Assembly (NCBI GenBank): GCA_002917775.1
Contig: KZ627151.1
Location: 880,607 to 944,606 of the forward strand
Direction: 5' to 3'
From: Glaciozyma antarctica PI12
Taxonomy: Eukaryota > Basidiomycota > Microbotryomycetes > Kriegeriales > Camptobasidiaceae
Length of the DNA stretch: 64,000 bases
Notes under the pieces: generated by a model
Database searches by the model: none
What the model was told of the DNA's origin: nothing
Seen by the model: only the letters and a program-made list of their open reading frames with translations
Shown here: positions 11,755-23,281 of the stretch, one piece after another
Layout: each line of letters begins with the position of its first letter
How positions within the stretch are numbered: position 1 is the stretch's first letter
Position numbers and translations under genes: made by a program

Positions 11755-13530
11755 ATGGCCGACCTCCCCATCACGCCCGAGGGCCAGCGGGACAAGTACA
11801 TTGGACTAGCACTCGCCATCGGGAGCTCTCTCGCGATCGGAACGAGCTTCATCATCACCAAAAAGGCGCGTTTGCCCTTCTCTCTGCCGGGGAGCTCGCG
11901 GCTAACGCGGTACTGGGCGTGCAGGGTCTTATTGATGCGGCGGATAGGAACGATGGGTTCGCGTCGGACTCGCGCGCGTACTTGAAGAATGGGATCTGGT
12001 GGGCAGGGATGGTGACCAGTGAGTCTTCGGTTCAAGGTCGCAGCAGCTGGGGTCGCACAGGACGGGGGAATGGGATGGCTGGGACGCAGATACGCACTGG
12101 GGAAGGCGGGGGAGCTTTGTGAAGGCAGCGCGTGGACGACCGCAGAGGATAGCGGCACAAGTCGCGTACAGCGAGCTGACGATCCTCTCCCTCTGCAGTG
12201 GTACTTGGCGAGAGTACGCTTTCCTCTTCCCTGTGCGCTCGACAGGCACCTCAGCTAACTCCTACCTCGTCGCCAGTCGCCAACTTTGCCGCCTACACCT
12301 TCGCTCCGCCGATTCTTGTGACCCCCCTCGGCGCGCTCTCCGTCTTGATCGGGTACGCTGCTCTCCTCGTTCTTGCTGAGACGCCAGCTCACGATTCCTT
12401 AAAGCGCCGTGCTGGCATCATTCTTCCTGAACGAGAAGCTAGGCCGGATAGGAATCGCTGGGTGCTCTCTCTGCCTCGTTGGATCGATCATTATCGTCCT
12501 GCACGCGCCAGAGGACAAGGTCATCAACACGGTGGATGAGATCTTGGAGTACGCGCTGCAGCCAGGTACGTACCTCTCTTCCTGGCGGTCCCAACCTCCC
12601 AGCTAACTCTTTGCGCGCAGGATTCATGTTCTACTGCATCTTCGTCCTAGGCTTTACGCTCTGGATGATCTATCGCGTCGCACCGGAGCACGGCACCAAG
12701 AACCCGATGGTCTACATCTCGATTTGCTCGCTCGTCGGATCCGTCTCGGTTATGGCCGTCAAGGGGTTCGGAGTCGCGCTCAAGTTGACGTTTGCGGGCA
12801 ACAACCAGCTTTGGAGGGCGGGAACGTGGATCTTTGCGTTTGTTGTGGTGGGGTGCATTGCGGTGCAGATGAACTACTTCAACAAGGTGCGTTTGCGTTG
12901 GTGTGGCGAGAAGACGACGTTGACGACTCTTGCGCAGGCACTGGATCTCTTCCCGACGACGTGCGTTCCAGCGCCTACTCGCAGCAGATACCGTTGCTGA
13001 TCCTTTTGGCCTATCTCAGCGTCGTGAACCCGAGTTACTACGTCTGCTTCTCAACCGCGACCATCATCGCATCGACGATCCTCTTCCACGGGCTCAACAC
13101 GACCGGTGGAACCAACACCGTCTCCCTCCTCTGCGGCTTCTACATCATCTCCCTCGGCGTCTACCTCCTCGTGCGTTTCTTTCTCCCTTCTCCCCTCTCT
13201 CCCCTCCCAGCTCGTCCTAACCCTCACCCGCAGAACGTCTCCCGCTCCGACCCCAACGGCGCCTCCCCTCCCAACGAGCACCCACACGGCCACTCCCTCC
13301 TCGAAACCGGCATCCTCCCTCGCATGAGCATGTCCAACCGACTCTCCCTCTCCTCCGAAACCAATTCCCTCCCTATGCGTTCTCCCAGGACGTCGAGGGA
13401 GCAGAGGAGGGGGTACAGAGGTGGTGGGGTGGAACCGTTGTTTGAGTATGAGGGGCAGGAGGAGGAGGAGAGTGGGGATGAGAGGAGGGGATTGGTTGGG
13501 GAGAGAGGGGGGAGGGGACCGAGGAGCTAG
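11755..13530 (+). CDS. NIPA-family magnesium transporter
   Basis: Predicted Mg2+ transporter of the NIPA (DUF803) family in a plasma or endosomal membrane; about 395 residues with roughly nine transmembrane segments and a hydrophilic C-tail. Family signatures include SLAIGTSFIITKK, ANFAAYTFAPPILVTPLGA, LSVLIG joined to AVLASFFLNEKLG, INTVDEILEYALQPG, NYFNK joined to ALDLF, and NPSYYVCFSTATIIASTILF. The first intron (11866-11924) has a GC donor (AAG followed by GCGCGT); the nearby GT would lead into a stop. The exon at 12199-12213 is only 15 nt and contributes to the MVLGEIANF junction. Further introns follow at about 12357, 12567, 12885, 12960 and 13170. The C-tail is Ser/Arg/Glu-rich (LSLSSETNSLPMRSP), plausibly a regulatory cytosolic segment. 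Stop TAG at 13528. Confidence 0.93.
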
Positions 13531-14083
13531 AGGCGGGCGGTGGAATATTATAAACTAGCTTGAGGCTGGATTGGATTTCGGATTGGTGCTGAGGAGTACG
13601 CTGCTCTAATCTGCGGTGGATGGGAAGGATCAAGGAGCTGCGAAGAAGTTGGTGCAGGGAGGATCGGTTCGGCACTCTCGCTCTCAACGTCGCTCTCGTT
13701 TGCCGTTGATGCAGCGAGCAGACTTGACGCCGTGGAGATCGTAAAGCAGCTTAGTAGAATAAAGGAAGGGACGAAGGAGGACCGACGCCGTGGGGCTCGT
13801 TCGTCCTCTCCGGAGCGAGGTCGAAAAGAGCAGGTACGGCGATTCGCGCAGCGACGACGCAGACATTTCTCCAGCGCAACCTGGCGCTCAGTGCATTCAA
13901 GCAGAGTGTACGGCGTGGTGACCTGACCAGAGCGAGCGTGCGGTCGGATGGAGAGCTGCTCAGGCCAAAAACTTTCGGCTGCTTGTTGTTCCTTCCCCCC
14001 CCCCCCCTCCCCTCAGTCTCGTTCTCGGGACTCTGGCCACTCGCGCACTCACCAAAACCTTCACTCAACTCACTCCAGCAATC
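13531..14083. other. intergenic with a poly-C tract
   Basis: NIPA-gene 3' flank and promoter of the Trm4-like gene. A homopolymeric C run lies near 13997-14008. No gene seen. Confidence 0.5.
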
Positions 14084-17049
14084 ATGGGTCGCGTGCGTTA
14101 CCACCCAGCCGCTGGGAGCAGCTGCCAGCTTCAACTTTGCTAACCCTCTGTGCAGGGACGAGGAGGACGTGGACGTGGACGCGGAAAGGGACGCGGAGGA
14201 GCAACTGCAGGAGGAGATAGGCCTGCTCCGGCGGACCGCTACAACGAAGCTTCGCTCACGAACGCCGGCTTCGAGGCCTACTATAGGGTGAGCTGCAGCG
14301 CTGCGTCTGGGAGGAGGGCAAGAGCTAACTCAGTGCTGCTCGTTAGGCCCAGGAGATCGTGCCAGCTGAGGAGTGGGACGCCCTGCTCTCTGCTTTCCGC
14401 GACCCTCTGCCTACGACGTTCCGCATCACTGGATGCCGTCCGTGAGCTCTCTCCCTCCTCCTTCCTCCAGGCTCCCGCTCACAGCTCGCTGCAGTATCGC
14501 CGGCCCACTCAACGACATGATCAAGTCCGTCTTCGTGCCTTACCTCAGCGGCCTCATGCACGAGGGCGTCCCGCTCTCCCCTCCCAAAAGCCTCGACTGG
14601 TACCCCGAGGGCTACGCCTGGCAGCTCAACATCGCCAAGACGCACATCCGCAAGAACGACGCCTTCAAGTGCTTTCAGCACTTCCTCGTCTACGAAACAG
14701 ATGCAGGAAACATCAGTCGTCAGGAGGCCGTTTCGATGATTCCTCCTCTCCTCCTCGACATCCTTCCTCACCACTACGTGCGTTCGTTCCTGTCTCCTCG
14801 CGCACACAGCCAGCTGACCTGAAACGCAGGTTCTTGACGTCTGCGCCGCACCTGGCTCCAAGTCGGTCCAGCTCCTCGAAGCTCTCCACAAGCTCCCCGC
14901 CGAACCCTCCGACTCGCTCTCCACGATCCCTCCGGGCCTCCTCATCGCGAACGACTCGGACGCCAAGCGCTGCCACATGCTCGTTCACCAATCTCTTCAC
15001 CGTATCCCCGCCGCTGGAATGATGGTTACCAACCACGACGCGACGCAGCTCCCCGGTCTCCGCCTCCCCGGCGATATCGAGCAGACCCCCGTGGGACAGG
15101 AGCCCGCTGCGAAGGAGGAGGGCGAGAAGGCGCAGAAGTGGAAGCCGCTCCTGTTCGATCGGATCTTGGCGGACGTGCCTTGCTCGGGAGATGGGACGCT
15201 CAGGAAGAACATGGGGATCTGGAAAGATTGGACGCCTGGAAACGGGATTGGACTCCATTCGTGCGTGGCTTGCTTGGATGTAATAATGGGGATGAGCTAA
15301 CGGTGATGCTGTGCAGGCTCCAACTTCGTATCCTCCTTCGCGCGATCGATCTCCTCAAGCCCGGAGGTCGTCTCGTCTACTCGACCTGCTCGCTCAACCC
15401 TACCGAGAACGAAGCCGTCGTCTCCGCCGCTCTCGAAGCCCACCCCGGTACGTCCTCTCCCTCCTCGCGCTTGCGCTCACACTGACGCCTCTCACAGAAA
15501 TGTCCCTCCTCGCCGTTCCCGAACTCCTCCCCTCCCTCATCCGCCGACCGGGTCTCACGACCTGGAAAGTTCTCGACAACACGATGGCCGAAGCTCCTCA
15601 CCCTTCGCTTGGACCTTCGTCGCGCGGTACGCTTGACAAGAAGGGTCAGATGAAGGTCTGGGCGCCGACGCTTTGGCCGAACGGGAAGGAGGAGGAGAGG
15701 GGGTTGGATAGGTGCTTGAGGATCTACCCCCATCTCCAGGACACTGGAGGCTTCTTCGTCAGTGTGTTGCTGAAGGCCGAGGCGGTGGTCACGGAGGTTG
15801 TGGAGGAGGTCGTCGCGTGAGTCTGGTTCGTCGTGCGGAGGGGAATCGAGAGCTGATGGTGCTTTCGGTCGACAGATCCGAGCCGACCAAGAGGACTGCC
15901 GACGAGCGCGCGTCGTCTCCCATCACCGGCGAGCCTGAAGCTAAGCGCGTTCGAGCAGACGTCGAAGTCGCTGCCGATGCCGATGCAGCGATCACCGAAG
16001 CGGCTCCCGTCGAGGCTGAGGTCGTTGAGAAGGCTGAGGTGGTCGAGGAGATTGACATGTCGACTCTTCCTGCCGAAGTTGTTGGCGCGTCGGTCAAGCT
16101 CGAGAAGGAGTTCAAGGAGGAGCCGTTTACGTACCTCTCGGCCGAGGACAAGGAGGTCGAGTTGGTCCTGTACGTCTGCGTCTTCTCTGCTGAACCTTGC
16201 TAATCCTCGACCCCACAGCGACTTCTTCGACTTCGACCCGAGCTTCCCCACGTCCTCCCTCCTCGTCCGCAACGCCGCCGGCGCCGCCCTCCGCTCCATA
16301 CTACTTCACCTCTCCGTCTCGCTCCGCTCCCTCCACATCTCCAACTCGTACAACCGCATGCGTCTCATATCCTGCGGCGTCAAGGTCTTCTCCCGACAAG
16401 ACAGCGGCAAGGACGGAACGTACCGCTGCAGGTGGCGAGTCGTTTCCGAGGGCCTCGAGGTCCTGCGCCCGTTCATGGGACCCAAGAGGATCGTTCAGGC
16501 GAGCCAGGAGACGCTCAAGATGTTGATGATGGATATGAACATTCCGTTCGCGACGTTGAAGGAGCAGGCGTTCACGGATCGCTTGCTGGAGATGGAACCG
16601 GGGAGTTGCGTGCTCGAGGTCGAGGCGACTGGGAAGGACATTGCGTGAGTCGTCGTTTCTAATCCTGCTCCGGGCCTTACACTGAAGCTGTCCATTCGCA
16701 GGCTCAGCCACAAGCTCATCCTCCCTCTCTGGCGTTCTCAAGTCTCGGTCAACCTCATGGTCGAGAAGGTCGAAAAGAGGTTCGTATTTCCGTCCTCTTT
16801 CCTTTCACTCGCTGAACCCCATCTCGCAGCGCTCTGAGTCTCCGCCTCTTCGGTGAGGACATCACGCCTCACGCTCCTAAAGCCAAGACGCGCGTTGGAG
16901 GAACGACGCGCGAGGGAGACGCCACGCCCGATACGGGAGCCGAGAGCGAGGCGGTCCCGGTGGTCGAGGGTGAAGTCGCGGTGGAGGGTAAGGAGACGGA
17001 CAAGGTGGAGGAGGTCGTCGCTGCTGTCGTCGAGCCCGCTGTAGAGTGA
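14084..17049 (+). CDS. TRM4: tRNA (cytosine-5) methyltransferase, Trm4/NSUN2 family
   Basis: Forms 5-methylcytosine in tRNAs in the nucleus, using SAM. The first coding exon is ATG GGT CGC only, then an intron, then a Gly/Arg-rich N-terminus ([15 protein letters not shown]). Family landmarks in order: [34 protein letters not shown]; motif [20 protein letters not shown] (SAM site, about 14830-14880); [18 protein letters not shown] (about 15160-15210, Cys of motif IV); [20 protein letters not shown] (about 15360-15420, catalytic Cys of motif VI). Both catalytic cysteines are present. A C-terminal PUA-like region follows ([27 protein letters not shown]). The tail is acidic ([22 protein letters not shown]). 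About ten short introns. The spacer after motif VI is Ala/Glu/Val-rich (about 15880-16080) and likely disordered. Confidence 0.95.
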
Positions 17050-17367
17050 TGAATGTAGCCACTTGTGGTGCTGTCGTTGCGGAGCTGTTTGGTTTGGTTC
17101 GGTCTCGATCTAGTTCTCTCTCATCTGCGGGGGTTTCCTGCTTCTACTTCTCCTTCTCGTAGAGCGTCTCATTTGAAGCAAGCAGGCTACGGAGCTGGCG
17201 CGAGCCCCCCACGCGTTCGTATCCGCTCAAAGTTCCGCGGCCGCACGTTCTTTGCTTTCTTCCTTCCATCTCCGCGCCGTGCGTACAGCAGCCCACAGCT
17301 ACCTACGCTTCAGGATCATCGTCAACCGCCTTCCTGGCCCCAACCACTCGTTCCCACTCGCCGCGCC
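17050..17367. other. intergenic, short promoter
   Basis: About 318 bases between the Trm4 stop and the ORP start codon. Contains a CT-rich leader; nothing else seen. Confidence 0.5.
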
Positions 17368-19402
17368 ATGGCAGCAACCCCTCCCAAATCCTCCCGCGCC
17401 TCTTCTTCCCGTTCCGTCGCTTCCGCCTTCTCCAGATCCAGCGCGCAGGAGGAAGCAGCGCCTGAACCTCCGCTTATGGTGATCCCACCCGAAGAGCTCC
17501 TCCCAGCGACAGACGCGGACGTTTCAGAGAGCGGTGAGTGCCTTTCCTGCCAGGGGTCCGAGGATGACAGCTGAAGGGCGGGGAACGCAGGCAAGTTCAG
17601 GCAACTCCTGGGACTACTGAAGAAAGCGATTGGAGTCAAGGATCTCGCGGCGGCAAGGCTGTCGCTGCCGGCTCACTTGTGCGAGCCATTGGGCAACCTC
17701 GAGTAAGTACGTTGGGCGGGTGCTTGGCGGGGGACTGGAGCTGATGGAGGGCGTTTATGCAGGTATTGGATGTACGCGGAACGACCTGATTTCCTGGCGG
17801 CGATGGCGGAAGGGGAGGATGAGCTGGAGCGGATGATGAGCGTACTGCGGTGGACCTGTAAGGCGTCCGGTCGACTGGTTGGGCACAGGGACTGATTGCT
17901 GTGGTTCTCCCAGTCACCAAGGACCTCAAGTTTGTCAAGCACAAGGTGCGTTGGGCTGAGCTCACTTGCTGACCGCGTTGTTGACTCCATTCTTGTTGTT
18001 CTCCCAGATCGCAAAGCCGTACAACTCGATCCTGTACGTCTCTCTCTCCTGCTCCTCGTCGTTCATGAGCTCACCTATCGTCCTTTGCAGCGGCGAGCAC
18101 TTTCACTGCCACTACGACATCGAACCCGTCTCCCTCCACCCGACCGAAGGACACCCGGAACCCGCCGTCCACCTCGACGAGAGTCCCACTCCTGAGGTCC
18201 TCTCCGCCGCCGGACGCACCTCTGCACCCCTCCCCATTCCCACCCCCTCGCAGCCTGTCATCTCCTCCGCCGCCTCAACCTCGACCGCGCGAACTTCTAC
18301 CTCCGCAGCTCCCTCCATCTCAACCGCTCCTACCTCCCTCGCGCCCGACAGCACGCGCGTCGTTTTTCTCAACGAGCAGACGAGCCATCACCCTCCCATC
18401 TCTTTCTTCCGGCTCGAAGCGCGTGGGCCCAAAGGGACTGTCATTGCCGTCGGCGCCGATCAAGTCAGCGCCAAGTTCACTGGAACGAGTGCGTCTTCTC
18501 TCTGCGCATTGGGAAGAAGGATCTGATGTGCGTGCAGGCGTCAAGGTCTTCCCTGGTCCCCATAACAAGGGCATTTTCGTTACCCTCCCCGAGCATGGAG
18601 AGGAGTACCAGATCACTCATCCCACCGCCTCGGTCGCGGGTCTTTTGCGCGGAGCACCGTACGCCACGATCATGGAGCATTGCTACGTTACCTCTCGCGG
18701 TGGTTCGGGGAAGAAGCTGAGATGCATCATCGGCTATTTCGAGGAGGTGCGTCGCGTCCTCGTTCCTGTGCTGGATGCCGCTAATGATACACAGAGCTGG
18801 TTGCTGAAACCCAAGTTCGCGTGCGAGGGAATCGTGTACGAGTGCGACGAGGACGAGGATCCCGAGGCGTACACCAAGATCAAGCACGTTCCCGTCGACA
18901 AGATCGTCGCCACTCTCGAGGGTTGCTGGCGCGGTGAGATTCGCTGGAAGCGCGTCTCCGACTCCGTCCGTCTATCTCCCTCCCCTCCATCCACCCGCGC
19001 TGACTCCAGAGCGATAGACGAGCCGCACGTTAGTCGATATGGTCCCCCTCGCCGTCGTGCCCAAGACGGTCTCCCCGCTCGAAGAGCAGCACGAGCTCGA
19101 GACGCGCAAGGTCTGGGAAGCGGTGACGACTGCGCTACATGCGAAGGAGTGGGCGGCGGCGAGTAAGGCGAAGCAGGCGATCGAGCAGGCGCAGAGGGAT
19201 AAGGTCGCTGAGAGGAAGAAGACGGGCGAGGCGTGCGTTCCATTTCTCTCCAGTCTGGTGGGGAAGGAGCTGATGAGGATGCAGGTACCGACCGGCGTAC
19301 TTTGAGCCCGAGGGAGAGGAGTGGGATGGGAGGCCGGTGCTGACGGAGGAGGGGAGGAAGGCGATCGAGAAGGAGTTCAAGGCGAGTTACGCGGCCGTTT
19401 GA
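17368..19402 (+). CDS. oxysterol-binding protein homologue (short ORP/Osh)
   Basis: Lipid-transfer protein of the OSBP/Osh family, expected to move a sterol or phosphatidylserine against PI4P at membrane contact sites. A low-complexity N-terminus (SSRASSSRSVASAFSRSSAQ) precedes the ORD. ORD landmarks: FRQLLGLLKKAIGVKDLAAA, ELERMMSVLRW, HKIAKPYNSIL joined to GEHFHCHYD (about 17945-18110), and the signature NEQTSHHPPISFFRLEARGP (about 18370-18430), which binds the PI4P head group. Then VKVFPGPHNKGIFVTLPEHG, KFACEGIVYECDE and a C-terminal helix with KVWEAVTTALHAKEWAAAS and KAIEKEFKASYAAV. No PH domain or ankyrin repeats are seen, so this is a short Osh4/Osh6-type member. A Pro/Ser/Thr-rich loop (about 18180-18340) interrupts the ORD. 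Stop TGA at 19400. About eight introns of about 50-60 nt. Confidence 0.94.
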
Positions 19403-19996
19403 GACGGTGCTCGTAAGGAGATTGTAGAGGTACGTATCGTGCGCTCTGAGGGTGTGGAGCGAGGCTGATGGTTCGTTTTGCTGCAGGATTGGTTCGGGAT
19501 TCGAGTTGGAGATTCGATTTGTAGAGGGATGAACGCGCGTGTGTACTTAATGGCCCTAATGGATTCACACGTTCATGTTCCAGCGACGTTGAGTGGGCGT
19601 TTGAGGTGCTAAGCAGGAGAGTTGGCGGGGAGGCGAAGCGCGTCGAGGAAGGCGAGCAGAGGGGGGGACGACGGCAGCAAGACCGCTGCTTCCGAGCTGA
19701 GAAGAACGACGCAAAGCAGGCAGAAATCAGCGCAGTGGGAGAACAAGGACCGACATACTCTGAGCAAAGCGCAGAGGTACAGCAGTCCGACGCACGAGCG
19801 ACCGCAGGAGCGCGATAGTCGAACTTTCCTCGCACGCAGCGCCAGCTGAGCAGAGCAGCTCTTCGCAAGCAGATTCCCAGCATGCTCAGGTCCCTCCCCC
19901 CTCCATGAACAGTAACCGCACCCATTAATTGCGGCCTCACCCTCCCCACCCTCGCCCTCTCCTCTCCTCATCTCCTCCGCCCCCGACCCAGCGCGT
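19403..19996. other. convergent intergenic region
   Basis: Lies between two converging 3' ends (the ORP gene and the minus-strand SPT small subunit). No gene seen; both terminators presumably lie here. Confidence 0.5.
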
Positions 19997-20432
19997 CTAG
20001 ATCGCCACTCCTCCCTCCCCTCCGAACAAGTACCATTTGACCCTGCCCGACACGCGCTCGATCTGCCCTGGCAGGTACCGCGAGACGGCGTAGTAGAAGA
20101 GCGTCATGAGCGCGAGGAAGAACGTATCTGCACCGATAGTCAGCTCCCTCCTCCTGCCCTCCAGCCTGCGACGCACGTAATAGGATCTTCTCCCACTGCA
20201 ACCCAAGCCATCAGTCCCGCGCGCGACAAAGGGGAGAGAGAGGACGCACGGTCTCGAGCATCGAGATGGCGAAGCTTCCCTCGTACCAGATCCACGCTTG
20301 TTGAAAGAAGTTGAGCTTCTTGGGGACTCGTCGGATCTGGACTGGAGGGACGAAGGCGGGTGTAAGGGCGGGGAGGGGGACGGTAGAAGGAGCGGGAGAA
20401 GCGGGGGCGGTTGAGCGCTTCTTGCCGGCCAT
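19997..20432 (-). CDS. small subunit of serine palmitoyltransferase (Tsc3/SPTSS-like)
   Basis: Predicted activator subunit of serine palmitoyltransferase, the first enzyme of sphingolipid synthesis, in the ER membrane. About 110 residues over three exons: MAGKKRSTAPASPAPSTVPL, then KKLNFFQQAWIWYEGSFAIS with MLET; after an intron (about 20200-20250) WEKILL; after a second intron (about 20125-20175) TFFLALMTLFYYAVSRYLPG and RVSGRVKWYLFGGEGGVAI. The pattern of an aromatic-rich first helix, an LETWEK turn and a second hydrophobic helix with YLPG matches human SPTSSA (MLEPWE, then a second helix). Both introns have GTGCGT donors. The conservation is short, so the call rests on this pattern and size. 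Confidence 0.82.
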
Positions 20433-21116
20433 CTTGAAGGGGATCTTGGTTCAAAGTTGGGTGAAGACGGACTAGGGAGGAGTTCGGCAGGTGGAAGTGA
20501 GGCGGAGGCGGTGCTGGGTGTGTGGTGGGAGTGGGAGAAGGTGCGAAGACGCGAGCGAGCACTTGTCGGCGATTCGGCCAACGCGGCTGTCCCTTCGACT
20601 ACACGCTCGCTCTGGTCAACAGCACACTCGTACGCCCCGTTCGAGGCTCTTGATCGTTGATCTGGGCCGACGAATCTCCGTGTTGTTGCTGGGTCGGTCG
20701 ACGAGGCTGCGTAGGTCTGCTCTCCGCTCTCCGATCTCAACGTGCGAGCGAGTTACGGCACCGTCGGCCCTGCTTCCCTTCCTTTCACGCCAGTAACTGC
20801 TTCTCAAGACTCGCTAAGACATCAGGCGCGCGCTTTAGAAGCCGTCTGATCGTCTGGGGGAGGTGCTTCGCACTTGTCGTCCTCCGTCGGGACTGCTCTC
20901 GCTCGCCTCAACAAGAAGGAACGCGCCAATACCAGTGCTTCCAGATCGAACGTCTTCCGTAACGACCTCTCCTGCGCTTTTCAGGTCGAACGATAGGCCT
21001 GGGACGGAGACCGCAGACTCCTGCTCGGAACAGAGTGACTCCTTGATTCAAGTTCGTCCTCCCTCTCCTCAGGAAGCATCCTGACCACGGAAACGTGAGA
21101 TTTTACTCTGCACTGC
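20433..21116. other. intergenic, SPT subunit promoter
   Basis: Upstream of the SPT small-subunit start and downstream of MYND-family copy A. No conserved open frame seen on either strand. Confidence 0.45.
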
Positions 21117-21784
21117 TCATAGCCCACTCATCTCTACCTCGCCGCAGAGACGCGCGCTCCCCCGACTAACCTGCGAAGGGTATTCCTCCTCTGCTTGCTC
21201 TGCGTCCTCCCCTCGCTCCAAGCTCGTCTGGGAAGCTCCCAACCCGCTCTTCCAAACTAAAGCGTAATACAAAGCTCTCCTGCCATCGTCCTCCTCCGCC
21301 AGAACGCCCCTCTCGTCTCCGACGCCGAATTCCGAGGTCAGCAATATGTGCTTAGGCCACTGCTTGACCTGTTCCGTCGTGTCTATCAGCTTCTCGCACA
21401 GAACGCAGCGGAGAGCAGCGTACCTGGCAGTCTCTGGAGCAGTACACCGTCACTTCGCACTTGGAGCACTTCTTCTGCAGCGCAGGAGCCACTGCGAACA
21501 GATCCATCAGCTCCCTCCCAACCTCCGCCGTGACTCGCCGAGGACGCACAAATCTTTCCGCACTTCTGGCAAGGAACCGTCGCCCTAACCCGCACCTTCC
21601 TCTCCGCCGCTTCCATCGCAATCAGGTCCTTCTCCCACTGAGGAAGCGCAGAGTAGAGAGCTGGATTGCCGACTTCGCGAGCTCGGCGGGTCGTCTGCGG
21701 GCTGAGGAGCCTGTCGGCTGGAGAGAGGCTAGAGAAGGGGTCGAAGCCAGGATGGTGCTGAAACTTGCTGAGGTCGGGTGACAT
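21117..21784 (-). CDS. MYND-family copy A, C-terminally truncated
   Basis: Member of a five-copy family in this window; function unknown. The ATG at 21784 gives MSPDLSKFQHHPGFDPFSSL and the family N-motif LSPADRLLSPQTTRRAREVG. The MYND zinc finger is split by introns: CQKCGKI ends exon 1 (21550), LAPALQKKCSKCEVTVYCSR and DCQ form exon 2, then an intron, then WPKHILLTSEFGVGDE. The last zinc ligands of MYND (the H-x3-C that copies C and D place at HKSVC and HKALC) are missing. The reading continues to ALYYALVWKSGLG, where it matches ALYSALKL of copy D, then diverges and stops at 21117. The large C-terminal module is absent. It may make a short protein or be a decayed copy. Confidence 0.6.
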
Positions 21785-22110
21785 CGAGACGAATGGTAGG
21801 AGGAAGAGAGCACTCAAAATCTGGGAGCTGCGTGCTCAAGCCGCCTCCTCACCGTCCCTTTGTTCGCAAATCGGACTTCAGTTTGTGAAAAGAGAGCGCA
21901 GACCTGCATGACTTCTCTTTCAAAGCCGTCCACAGCTGCGCGTTGTTCAGCACAATCTTTCGCTGAAAAGGACGTAGGTCATCTGGGACCGCAAATCTCG
22001 CTATCGAGAGTGAGGAGCAGCGCAGGAGCAGTGACGGAGGAAGGATTCGCAGCAGCTCTCCGAGACAAACAAGCCTTCCTTGCAAGCACAAACGCCTCTG
22101 TCTCCGTCTC
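21785..22110. other. spacer between two MYND-family copies
   Basis: About 326 bases between copy A and the end of copy B, both on the minus strand. Open frames here lack family motifs. Nothing recognised. Confidence 0.4.
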
Positions 22111-22876
22111 TCAGTAATCCTGCGAAGAGACGGCTCGTCAGCCCGGGGGATCAAACACGAGCAGCGACTTTGATTCTCACCCTCCGCAACCTCGCCACAT
22201 CCCTGGGCGACAGCTTCGATCCCGAAGCTGGGTCGACCTCGCCGGAGACCAAGTTGACGCGAGCCTTGAAGTTGAAGTCGAAGTTTGGATCCCGCATCGA
22301 AGCCCATTTGCTGGGCGAGGCAGACTCGAGCTCGGGACGGACGGGAAGAACGATCGGCGACATGCACAGACTCTGCCTGGGAAACAAGGTTGATTAGCGA
22401 CGGCTTCGCGAGCAAATGGGGTCGAACGCACTTCGAGCCGTGAATGCCTTGCCAAACTGCGACCGTGCGAAAAGCGTCGTCCTGGATTCCGGGCAAGCCG
22501 CACGACTTGTTCGCACCTTCCTGCGATAGCGTCTCGATGAAGTCGACCTCGTGGCCCGGCGCAAACTTGAACCTCTCCCGAATCTCCAGAGGGCGCAGCA
22601 CGACGGCTTCGACGATTTCGAACGCCGCCGAGGGACCTTGAGCGTTGGGGAGGTAGCGAGCGTGGATGAAGAGGGAGTCTTCGAGATAAGCTCCTTCACG
22701 TCCTCCGTTAGCCTTGCGAACGCCGCAGGATTGCAGATGACCTTCGCGTGGCGAATGAGCGTCGGGCAAAGCAGGCGTTCGCCGGGGGACAGGGTCGCGA
22801 TAGGATCGTCGTCCGGCTTGAAGTGGACGAGGAAGCCGCCGGAGGTGGGGTGCTGAGTCGACATTGGTGAGCTCAT
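22111..22876 (-). pseudogene. MYND-family copy B lacking the zinc finger
   Basis: Starts at ATG 22876 with MSSPMSTQHPTSGGFLVHF and the N-motif LSPGERLLCPTLIRHAKVIC and LTEDVKEL. At about 22690 the reading shifts frame straight into EDSLFIHARYLPNAQGPSAA, which belongs to the C-terminal module. The whole MYND finger and the segment after it are therefore gone, and the two halves are out of frame. The C-module is otherwise well kept: AAFEIVEAVVLRPLEIRERF, DDAFRTVAVWQGIHGSK, then an intron (about 22380-22435) and SLCMSPIVLPVRPELESA, FNFKARVNLVSG and SGSKLSPRDVARLRR. A last intron leads to GAT TAC TGA at 22111, at the same position as the last intron of copy C. Probably a pseudogene made by an internal deletion. 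Confidence 0.62.
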
Positions 22877-23281
22877 GTCGCGGTGGTGGAGAGAGACGAA
22901 CCGTTGGGGAGCGTTCGGCCCTCGTGGACTCCGCGCGCGGGCCTCTGGCTTCCAAGCTTCTGCGGAGATATTTCGCGTTCGTTGCGAAGAAGAGCTCAAC
23001 AAACCCTAAACGGGGCAAGAGGGCTGTGCCGCGAGAGCGCAAGTAATCGAGCTGCTTTATAAAGCGGAGGACGCTGCCCGAGACGAGCGAGAAATGGAGC
23101 TCCTTCTGAACGAGCGATGCGGGCTTTGCGTTTTTTGGAGAAGAGAGGCGGTCCTGCTGGAGCTGCCTGGAAGCTGCGTCAAGCACATTGAGAGGGTAAG
23201 GACTTACAAGCGTAGAAAAGAGGTCGGATTCGCAGACTTCCGTCGTTCAAGCCGACCAGCCCTCTCCGCAAGCAATCACAC
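22877..23281. other. intergenic
   Basis: Between copy B's 5' end and the 3' end of the dehydratase gene. No gene seen; likely holds the copy B promoter remnant and the dehydratase terminator. Confidence 0.45.
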
